Below, piece after piece: positions 57,650 to 64,000 of a stretch of 64,000 nucleotides of DNA. The notes under the pieces are model-generated. The model saw only the letters and a list, made by a program, of their open reading frames with translations, was not told the DNA's origin and did not search any database. The translations under genes were made by a program, and so were the position numbers. The stretch comes from Salinisphaera orenii subsp. orenii MK-B5. Its GTDB lineage: Bacteria; Pseudomonadota; Gammaproteobacteria; Nevskiales; Salinisphaeraceae. How positions within the stretch are numbered: the stretch's first letter is position 1; each line of letters begins with the position of its first letter. The stretch spans positions 272,920 to 336,919 of the forward strand of contig NZ_AYKH01000012.1 in assembly GCF_003788635.1 (NCBI RefSeq). Direction: 5' to 3'.

Positions 57650-59812
57650 TTAGAAACGCTCGACCTTCTCCACTGCCGGGATACGACGCACCCGCCGGAT
57701 GATGCCGGCCAGATGGTGTCGATCGCGCACATCGATCAGAAAACGGATGGTGATGAGGGCGCCGCTGGACTCGGGGAACTCGATGTGTTCGATGTTGCAG
57801 TCGGCGTCGGCGAACTTGGCCGTGAGGTTGGCGAGCAGGCCGCGCTTGTTGCTCGCGGTCACCCGCAGTTCGACGTCGTACTCGCCGCTGACGTTGTCCG
57901 CCCAGGTCAGCTCGACGCGATCCGCCGAGGCGCCCTTGCGAGCCGAGTAGGCACAGCCGAAGCGGTGAACCACCAGGCCCCGGCCCACGCTCGCCTGACC
58001 ATGGATGGCGTCGCCGGGCACCGGATGGCAGCACTTGGCGAACTCGACCACCAGCCCCTCGGTGCCCTCGACCGCCAGCGGTTTGGCGCGCCGGTTCTTC
58101 GCGATCGGCGCATCGCTGGCGAGAAAGTGCCGTGCGACCAGCGGCGCCAGCCGGCGCCCGAGGCCGATCGCGGTGTACAGCGCCGGCAGGCTGGGCTCTT
58201 CCATCTCCGCCAGCCCGCGGTCGATGTCGGACCGCGATAACCGGCGCAGGGACAGGCCGAGATCGGCGAGCGCCTTGTCCAGCAGCCGCTCGCCCAGGCG
58301 CTGGGCCTTGTCCTCGCGCTGATTCTTGAGGAAGTTGCGCACCCCGTTGCGCGCCTTGGCGGTCTTGAGGAAATGCAGCCAGGCCGCGTTCGGACGGGCG
58401 TGCTTGGCGGTGATGACCTCGACCGTCTGTCCGGATTCGAGCTGGCTGTTCAGCGGCGCGAGATTGCCGTCGACGCGGGCCGCCACGCAGCGGTCGCCCA
58501 GCTCGGTGTGCACGGCATAGGCGAAGTCGACGCAGGTCGCGCCCTTGGCCAGCCGGATGATGCGGCCCTGCGGGGTGAAGACATAGACCTCGTCGGGAAA
58601 CAGGTCCATGCGCAGATTGTCGACGAACGTGAGCGAATCGTGCTCGCCGGCGTGCATCTCGGCCAGATGCCCGAGCCATTCCTCGGCGTCGAGGGTACCC
58701 AGCTTGCCGGCCCGGTCGCCGAGCTTGTACTGCCAGTGCGCGGCGATGCCGGATTCGGCGATCTGGTCCATCTCTCGGGTGCGGATCTGGACCTCGAACT
58801 TGATTCCGCCCCGCGCCATCACGGTGGTGTGCAGCGACTGATAGCCGTTGAGCTTGGGGTTGGCGATGAAGTCGTTGAACTGTTCGGTGATCGGGCGGTA
58901 CTGGTGGTGGATGATGCCCAGCGCCCGGTAGCACTCGTCCACCGCGTCGACGATCACGCGCACGCCATACAGGTCGAACACATCGAGGAAACGCCGGTGC
59001 TTCTCGCGCATCTTGCGATAGATGCTGTAGAGATTCTTGCGCCGGCCCTTCACGTTGGCGCCGATGCCCTCGGCCGCCAGCGCCCGCGACAGCGTCTCCT
59101 CGATCTCGCGCAGGAGGCTGCGCCGGTCGCCGGTCACCGATCGGCTGGCCCGCCGCAGCACGTCGTAGCGGCGCGGATAGAGGTTGGCGAAGCCCAGCTC
59201 CTCGAGCTCCTCGCGCATGCTGTTGATCCCCAGCCGCCGCGCGATCGGCGCATAGATGTCGAGCGTCTCGCGCGCGATCTGAGCCCGTTTGCGCGGCGCC
59301 ATGCCGGCGAGCGTGCGCATGTTGTGCAGCCGATCGGCCAGCTTGACGAGGATGACGCGCAGATCGTGCGTCATTGCCAGCATGAGCTTGCGGAAACTCT
59401 CGGCGGTAGCCTGCTCGCGGCTGTGGAACTGCGCCCGGTCGAGCTTGGACACGCCGTCGACCAGATGCGCGACCTCGGCGCCGAAACGCTGCGACACCTC
59501 GTCGCGCGCGGCGTCGGTGTCCTCGATCACGTCGTGCAGGATCGCGGCGATCAGCGTGGTCGCGTCCATGCGCATCTCGGCGAGAATGCGCGCGACCGCG
59601 AGCGGATGATAGATGTAGGGCTCGCCGGTCTTGCGGAACTGGCCGCGGTGCTGGCGCTCGCCGAACTCGTAGGCCGCCCGCACCTTAGCGATGGTGGGCT
59701 CCGACAGGTAGCGCTCGAGATATTCCGCGAGCGCATCGATGCCGAACTCACGCGAGATGCGCGAGGTCCGGATCTTGCTCTGTATGCGCGTCAGGCCGCT
59801 GGTGATCTCCAT
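57650..59812 (-). CDS. spoT: Bifunctional (p)ppGpp synthetase/hydrolase SpoT, 720 aa
   Basis: Controls the stringent response. The hydrolase HD domain is intact: YIYHPLAVARIL, then AAILHDVIEDTDA (His-Asp) and LVKLADRLHNMRTL. The synthetase domain follows with YGVRVIVDAVDECY and GYQSLHTTV. TGS (VYVFTPQGRIIRLAKGATCVDFAY) and ACT domains lie at the C-terminus. Intact HD residues support SpoT rather than RelA. An intrinsic terminator separates it from rpoZ, so it probably has its own promoter. Confidence 0.95.
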   Translation of the reverse strand: MEITSGLTRIQSKIRTSRISREFGIDALAEYLERYLSEPTIAKVRAAYEFGERQHRGQFRKTGEPYIYHPLAVARILAEMRMDATTLIAAILHDVIEDTDAARDEVSQRFGAEVAHLVDGVSKLDRAQFHSREQATAESFRKLMLAMTHDLRVILVKLADRLHNMRTLAGMAPRKRAQIARETLDIYAPIARRLGINSMREELEELGFANLYPRRYDVLRRASRSVTGDRRSLLREIEETLSRALAAEGIGANVKGRRKNLYSIYRKMREKHRRFLDVFDLYGVRVIVDAVDECYRALGIIHHQYRPITEQFNDFIANPKLNGYQSLHTTVMARGGIKFEVQIRTREMDQIAESGIAAHWQYKLGDRAGKLGTLDAEEWLGHLAEMHAGEHDSLTFVDNLRMDLFPDEVYVFTPQGRIIRLAKGATCVDFAYAVHTELGDRCVAARVDGNLAPLNSQLESGQTVEVITAKHARPNAAWLHFLKTAKARNGVRNFLKNQREDKAQRLGERLLDKALADLGLSLRRLSRSDIDRGLAEMEEPSLPALYTAIGLGRRLAPLVARHFLASDAPIAKNRRAKPLAVEGTEGLVVEFAKCCHPVPGDAIHGQASVGRGLVVHRFGCAYSARKGASADRVELTWADNVSGEYDVELRVTASNKRGLLANLTAKFADADCNIEHIEFPESSGALITIRFLIDVRDRHHLAGIIRRVRRIPAVEKVERF

Positions 59813-59878
59813 GCCTCCAGATTACTGCGATTGCGCCGGCGTGGCGACCATCGGCACCGGCCGGGCGAGCCGCCAACG

Positions 59879-59908
59879 AAAAAGGGCCGCTGTTCCCAGC
59901 GGCCCTTT
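59879..59908 (-). terminator. Intrinsic terminator between rpoZ and spoT
   Basis: Stem GGGCCGCTG / CAGCGGCCC with a 4-nt loop; read on the minus strand it is followed by TTTTTCG. It ends transcription from gmk-rpoZ before spoT, unlike the E. coli gmk-rpoZ-spoT read-through operon. Confidence 0.85.
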
Positions 59909-59944
59909 CGATCGCGAGACGCCGGAGCGTCCTCGGCCGCGGCG

Positions 59945-60310
59945 CTATTCCTCGGCGTCGGGCTTGTCCTGGGCCTCGGCCTTGTCGGCCCGATCGGCCC
60001 TTTCCGCCGCTTCCTCGGCGCGCAGCCGGGTCTCGCCCTCGGCCTCGAGCTCTTCCGGGCTCGGACCCGGCGGCTGCTGGGTCTCCATGCTGGCCGAGAC
60101 CGGCGGCAGATCGGGCTCGTCGAGAATGGCGATGGTGATTTCGCCGGCCGCGATCTCGCGCAGCGCCAGGACCGTCGGCTTGTCGTCCTCCCACGGCAGA
60201 TACGCGTTCGCGCCGCGGGCAAGCTGGCGAGCGCGCTTGGACGCGATGCTGGCGAGCTCGAACTTGTTGTTCACATGCTCCAGGCAATCTTCGACGGTGA
60301 CTCGGGCCAT
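59945..60310 (-). CDS. rpoZ: RNA polymerase omega subunit, 121 aa
   Basis: Assembles beta-prime into core polymerase and forms a ppGpp site. [28 protein letters not shown] and [11 protein letters not shown] are the family signatures over the first 65 residues. The last 50 residues are a Pro/Glu/Ala-rich acidic tail, longer than in E. coli (91 aa in total) and probably disordered. 70 bp after gmk on the same strand. Confidence 0.94.
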   Translation of the reverse strand: MARVTVEDCLEHVNNKFELASIASKRARQLARGANAYLPWEDDKPTVLALREIAAGEITIAILDEPDLPPVSASMETQQPPGPSPEELEAEGETRLRAEEAAERADRADKAEAQDKPDAEE

Positions 60311-60380
60311 GAGTGTTCTCGCGCGCGGGTGTAAACCGTGCAGTATAGCGCCTATGACGCGCCGCGCCTACCCCAGCGGG

Positions 60381-60974
60381 TCAGGCCGCCGGGGCGAAGA
60401 TCCGCTCCAGGGCCGCGAGCGCGGCATCGAAGTGATCGTTGACTACGCGATGGTCGTATTCGTGCGCCCGTGCCATCTCGTCGTCGGCCTCCGCCAGACG
60501 GCGGGCGATCGCGGCGTCGTCGTCGGAGGCCCGATCGCGCAGCCGGCGCTCGAGCTCGGCCCGGGACGGCGGCTCGATGAAGATGGTCACCGCCTCGGGC
60601 GCGCGCTCACGCACCTGACGCGCCCCCTGCCAGTCGATGTCCAGCACCACGTCATGGCCCGCCGCCAGCCAGCGCTCGGTCTCGGCGGCGCCGGTGCCGT
60701 AGTAGCGGTCGAAGACCTGCGCGTACTCGAGGAAGGCCCCCGCCGCGATCATGCGCTGGAAGACGTCCATACTGACGAAGTGATAATCCACGCCGTCGAT
60801 CTCGCCGGCGCGCGCGGCCCGGGTGGTGTAGGACACCGAGAACCGCACCGTGCGCCCGCGCGGCGCCAGTCGATCGATCAGCGCATGGGTCAGGCTCGTC
60901 TTGCCGGCACCGGAGGGCGCCGAAATGACGTAGAGCTGGCCGCGACGCGGCGTACTGGAGGATTCCGAGGACAA
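60381..60974 (-). CDS. gmk: Guanylate kinase, about 197 aa
   Basis: Phosphorylates GMP to GDP. P-loop VISAPSGAGKTSL, the GMP-binding SVSYTTRAARAGE and GVDYHFVS, and VVLDIDWQGARQV are intact. The start is unclear: no ATG lies close upstream of the conserved GQLYVISAPSG. I chose the TTG at 60974, which gives a length near E. coli Gmk (207 aa). The nearest in-frame ATG is about 65 codons upstream in an Arg-rich, unlikely stretch. Divergent from the EctC-like/ATP-grasp gene; yicC, often upstream of gmk, is absent. Confidence 0.92.
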   Translation of the reverse strand: MSSESSSTPRRGQLYVISAPSGAGKTSLTHALIDRLAPRGRTVRFSVSYTTRAARAGEIDGVDYHFVSMDVFQRMIAAGAFLEYAQVFDRYYGTGAAETERWLAAGHDVVLDIDWQGARQVRERAPEAVTIFIEPPSRAELERRLRDRASDDDAAIARRLAEADDEMARAHEYDHRVVNDHFDAALAALERIFAPAA

Positions 60975-61507
60975 GAAGCTACTCGATGCTCTGGCGTTGT
61001 ATGTGTTCCGGCAGGCGGCGCGGCGGCGACGTGTCCGCACCACGGCCCGGCGCGAGGCCCGTGGCAAACCGCGGCGATGATCTCGACCCGTATCCGACAG
61101 GGCCTGCGCCGTCAGGCGCGGAATCTTAGCAGGCCGCCCGCCGCACGCGCGATTGCGGCCCGGCCCGGGCATCCGGGCCTGTGACGGCCGCATCCGGCTC
61201 GATCGTGCCGGTACCGGGCGGTTCCGCCCGCTCGCCCCACTCGGCCGGCGGCTCCACTTCCCGGCCCGTGATTTTAGGACTAAGGTGGCGTCGTTGCCGT
61301 TTCGGCCGACCGCAACGTTTGGTCTCCAGGTCCTGCCACGGGCTACCGATACGGTGCTGATGCGCGCCCCCGACTCTCGATCGTCCTTCGCCAGCGCGTT
61401 CCCGGCGCGGAAGACGGCTGTAGCCCGGTCCCGCGCGACCCCGATGCGGGCTCGTACCCGCCCTACCCCATTCGCCGCAAGGCGCGTTTCGACTGGAGTG
61501 ATGACTG
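60975..61507. other. 533 bp non-coding gap between gmk and the EctC-like/ATP-grasp gene
   Basis: No gene is supported here. It contains two GC-rich inverted repeats without T-runs: GGCCCGG-GCAT-CCGGGCC at 61162-61179 and GGGCGG-TT-CCGCCC soon after. A less GC-rich stretch around 61265-61285 (GTGATTTTAGGACTAAGG) is the most promoter-like part, but no good -35/-10 pair can be named. The size suggests a regulated promoter for the plus-strand gene. Confidence 0.5.
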
Positions 61508-63193
61508 ATGTTCGTTCGACATCTCGACGAGATAACGCAATCGGAAGCCACCGTCGACACCGGTGACTGGGCCAGCCGACGGCTGGTGCTGGCCCGCGAC
61601 GGCCGCGATTATTCCCTTCACGACACGCTGATGCGCGCCGGCAGCCACACGCTGATCGATTATCCGAATCATCTGGAATCGGCCTACTGCATCGAGGGCG
61701 AAGGCGAACTCGAGGACCTGGTTCAAGGGCGCCGTCATCCGATCACGCCCGGCACCGTCTACGGCCTGGAGGCGCTCGACCGGATCCGCCTGCACGCGCA
61801 TACGGACCTGCGTCTGATCTGCACGGTGACCCCGCCGCTGATCGGCGGCGAGCGGCTGGACGACCAGGGCGGCTTCCCGGTGGCCGCCGACGCGCGACCC
61901 GCCCTGCGCAAGAAGAACGTCTTCGTGGTCAACCTGAACGACTTCAATCTCGGACGCCTGCGCTCGATCCGCAACGCCGAGAACTACAATTTCCTCAAAC
62001 TGCTCGATGCGTCGGACGTGCTCGAACAGGATCACTACGACATCGACGCCATTCTCACCAAGGCGCGGGCCGAACTCGAACGCTACCCCGGCCGCGTGGA
62101 CGGCCTGATCCATTACATCGACTTTCCGGTGAGCACCACGGTGCCGATCCTGTGCAGCGAATACGGCCTGCCGTCCGCCTCGCTGGAGGCCGTGCTCAAG
62201 TGCGAGCACAAGTACTGGAGCCGGATCGAGCAGCAGCAGTGCATCGCCGAGCATATTCCGCAGTTCGCGGCCTTCGATCCGTTCGACAACGACGCCCTGT
62301 CGACACTCGGGCTCGAGTTTCCGTTCTGGGTCAAGCCGATCAAGTCGTTCTCGTCGTACCTGGGGTTCATGATCCGCAACGAGCGGGACTGGTCCGAGGC
62401 GATCGCCGAGATCCGGGCCCATATCGGCCGTTTCGAAGCGCCCTTCGACCGGCTGCTGTCGCGCGTGCAGATGCCGCCGGAGGTCGCGGGCATCGGCGGG
62501 GGCAGCTGTATCGCCGAATCGATCATCGGCGGCCGCATGTGTACCCAGGAAGGCTATGTCCACAAGGGCAAGCTGCGCGTCTACGGCACGGTGGATTCAC
62601 TGCGCGAGCCCAACGGCTCCTCGTTCGCCAGCTACCAGTATCCCTCGCGGCTGCCCGCGGCGGTGCGCAAGCGCATGACGCGCATCATCGAGACCTTCAT
62701 GGCGCATATCGGCTACGACAACGCGCCGTTCAACGTCGAGTTCTTCTGGGATGCCAACACCGATCGCATCTGGCTGCTCGAGGTCAATCCGCGCATTTCG
62801 GAATCGCACGCCGAGCTGTTCCGCAAGGTCGACGGCGCCTCCCACCACGAGATCGCCACCGATCTGTCGCTGGGCGCCCGCCCGCGACTGCCACATCGCG
62901 ACGGCGAATACAGCTGCGCCGGCAAGTTCTTCATTCGAGCGTACCAGGACGCCGTCGTCACCGGCGTGCCGGGGGCCGAGCAACTGGCCGAGATCGAGCG
63001 GCTCATGCCCGATACCGTCGTCCGGATCATGGCCGAACCCGGCCAACGACTGTCCGCGATGATGGATCAGGACAGCTACAGCTACACCCTGGCGCTGCTG
63101 TGGATCGGCGCCAGTTCGCCGCGCCAGCTGCAGCGCCGCTACGAACAGGCGGTGGAGATCCTCGACTTCGAACTGGCGCCGCTCGCCGAGTAG
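61508..63193 (+). CDS. Fusion of an ectoine-synthase (EctC)-like cupin and an ATP-grasp ligase, 561 aa
   Basis: Residues 1-125 align without gaps to EctC: MFVRHLDEI, W21, R25, SLHDTLMRAG (T40), NHLESAYCIEGEGELEDL (E57), HPITPGTVYGL (Y85) and C105. The remaining 430 residues are an ATP-grasp ligase: FPFWVKPIKSFSS near 275 (ATP Lys), GGSCIAESIIGG near 335 and LLEVNPRISESH near 425 (Mg2+-binding Glu/Asn). ATP-grasp enzymes join a carboxylate to an amine. H93, an iron ligand in characterised EctC, is Ile here, so the cupin may bind rather than cyclise. GGAG lies 9 nt before the ATG. No ectA or ectB is nearby. The product is unknown; see findings. Confidence 0.85.
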   Translation: MFVRHLDEITQSEATVDTGDWASRRLVLARDGRDYSLHDTLMRAGSHTLIDYPNHLESAYCIEGEGELEDLVQGRRHPITPGTVYGLEALDRIRLHAHTDLRLICTVTPPLIGGERLDDQGGFPVAADARPALRKKNVFVVNLNDFNLGRLRSIRNAENYNFLKLLDASDVLEQDHYDIDAILTKARAELERYPGRVDGLIHYIDFPVSTTVPILCSEYGLPSASLEAVLKCEHKYWSRIEQQQCIAEHIPQFAAFDPFDNDALSTLGLEFPFWVKPIKSFSSYLGFMIRNERDWSEAIAEIRAHIGRFEAPFDRLLSRVQMPPEVAGIGGGSCIAESIIGGRMCTQEGYVHKGKLRVYGTVDSLREPNGSSFASYQYPSRLPAAVRKRMTRIIETFMAHIGYDNAPFNVEFFWDANTDRIWLLEVNPRISESHAELFRKVDGASHHEIATDLSLGARPRLPHRDGEYSCAGKFFIRAYQDAVVTGVPGAEQLAEIERLMPDTVVRIMAEPGQRLSAMMDQDSYSYTLALLWIGASSPRQLQRRYEQAVEILDFELAPLAE

Positions 63194-63219
63194 CGCGCGG
63201 CGTACCGGGTCGCGACGCG

Positions 63220-64000
63220 TTACAGACGGCGCAGGGCGGCCGGCTCCATGGCGAGCAGGCTGGCGGTCGCCTGGACGAGCGTGCGCGCGACCCCTTCGGT
63301 GGTTGCCAGCGACACCCACTCGTTGGGCGCGTGGGCCTGCTCGATGTCGCCGGGGCCATAGACCACCGTCGGCACGCCGCCGATACGCACCCAGGCCGAC
63401 ATGTCGCAGCCGTAGGGTGCGGCCGAGACCGCGGGCTGCGCGCCGAACACGGCTTCGCCGGCCGCGCACAGGGCATCCACCAGCGGGTGATCGCCCCGAG
63501 TCTCGGCGGAACCGAACCCCGCCGCCCGCCAGCGCACCTGCGGCGGATGCGCGCTCAGCCAAGGATCGCTCGCCAGGCCCTCGCTCAGGGTGCGCTCGAA
63601 GCGGGCCTTGGCCTCGGCGGTGGTCTCGGACAGCGCCACGCCGATACGGACCTCGACCTCCAGCCGGTCCATCACGCTGGAGGACCACGTCCCCCCGTGA
63701 ATGGTGCCCACACTGGTCGCATATGGCAGCCTCAGATCCTGCATCAGTGGATGCCGCTCTTCGGCATTGAGCCGCCGCTCGCCCTCTCTCAGCACCGCGT
63801 GCACGGCCAGGTAGTGATCGAGGGCGTTCTCGCCCATCAACCGCTTGCTGGCGTGGGCCGACAGGCCGGTGATCTCGAGCACGCAGGACATCGCCCCGGC
63901 GTGGGCCACGATGAGCTCGGGCGAGCCGTTGCGGCAGGTCGGCTCGGTGACGATGGCCGCATCCGCGAGCCAGCCGCGTCGGATCGCCGCCAGCGTGCCC
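63220..64000 (-). CDS. M20 family metallopeptidase/deacylase, N-terminal part outside the window
   Basis: About 260 C-terminal residues are visible, read from the window edge to TAA at 63220. TLAAIRRGWLADAAIVTEPT and GLSAHASKRLMGENALDHY mark the lid/dimerisation domain of the ArgE/DapE/CPG2 group, and GPGDIEQAHAPNEWVS near the end supplies the last metal-binding His. The first metal ligands lie beyond the window. Likely hydrolyses an amide of a small acylated amino acid or dipeptide. It converges on the EctC-like/ATP-grasp gene with a 26 bp gap, which suggests a catabolic partner, but the opposite strands argue against a shared operon. Confidence 0.85.
   Translation of the reverse strand, partial: GTLAAIRRGWLADAAIVTEPTCRNGSPELIVAHAGAMSCVLEITGLSAHASKRLMGENALDHYLAVHAVLREGERRLNAEERHPLMQDLRLPYATSVGTIHGGTWSSSVMDRLEVEVRIGVALSETTAEAKARFERTLSEGLASDPWLSAHPPQVRWRAAGFGSAETRGDHPLVDALCAAGEAVFGAQPAVSAAPYGCDMSAWVRIGGVPTVVYGPGDIEQAHAPNEWVSLATTEGVARTLVQATASLLAMEPAALRRL

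Noticed and set aside
61162..61179. GC-rich hairpin upstream of the EctC-like/ATP-grasp gene considered as a terminator
   Set aside because: No T-run follows on either strand.

Overview
This is a high-G+C (mid-60s % by eye), gene-dense chromosomal segment from a gammaproteobacterium. The gene neighbourhoods point there: ftsY-ftsE-ftsX-rpoH, thiD-thiE-hemL, bioB-bioF-bioH-bioD, gmk/rpoZ/spoT, fadI-fadJ and a DesT/DesCB-type desaturase locus. An ectoine-synthase-like domain and a very acidic periplasmic linker in cytochrome oxidase subunit II suggest a salt-adapted marine organism. A Salinisphaera-like bacterium is my best guess, by inference only. I see no insertion sequence, phage, CRISPR array, tRNA or rRNA.

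Layout: 1-8.3 kb is fatty-acid degradation on the minus strand (fadI, fadJ, fadE, an AMACR-type CoA racemase/transferase and a redoxin), behind the tail of an SDR gene. 8.3-9.1 kb is a decayed TetR regulator. 9.1-12.9 kb is the methyl cycle (metK, ahcY, metF). 12.9-16.7 kb holds MarR, a D-2-hydroxyacid dehydrogenase, two methyltransferases and a CpdA-type phosphodiesterase. 16.7-17.15 kb is an AT-rich non-coding stretch with a cluster of DnaA boxes. 17.2-27.3 kb runs thiD, thiE, hemL, a DedA/PAP2/LssY fusion, ftsY, ftsE, ftsX, rpoH, opgD. 27.5-34.5 kb has a giant mechanosensitive channel and the desaturase/reductase/TetR locus with two operator-like palindromes. 34.6-38.8 kb is sulfite reductase (cysJ, cysI). 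39-48.2 kb is a lipoprotein transglycosylase, yqcC and the aa3-type cytochrome c oxidase cluster with heme A synthesis genes. 48.3-52.9 kb is biotin synthesis plus comF. 52.9-60.97 kb is a CASTOR/POLLUX-type channel, recG, ridA, spoT, rpoZ, gmk. 61.5-64 kb holds an EctC-like/ATP-grasp fusion convergent with an M20 peptidase cut by the window end.

How the genes work together: MetK, AhcY and MetF supply and recycle the methyl donor. FadE, FadI and FadJ form a beta-oxidation spiral, and the racemase would feed in 2-methyl-branched acyl-CoAs. DesC and DesB would introduce double bonds under DesT control. CyoE, CtaA, SURF1 and an SCO-like protein mature the oxidase built from Cox1-3, but the usual Cox11/CtaG gene is missing and a 32-residue membrane peptide gene sits in its place.

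Best candidate for something undescribed: the EctC-like + ATP-grasp fusion with its neighbouring M20 peptidase. It mirrors the architecture of the NAGGN osmolyte system (acyltransferase-ATP-grasp fusion plus peptidase) and may make a peptide-like compatible solute. Second best: the DnaA-box cluster between cpdA and thiD.
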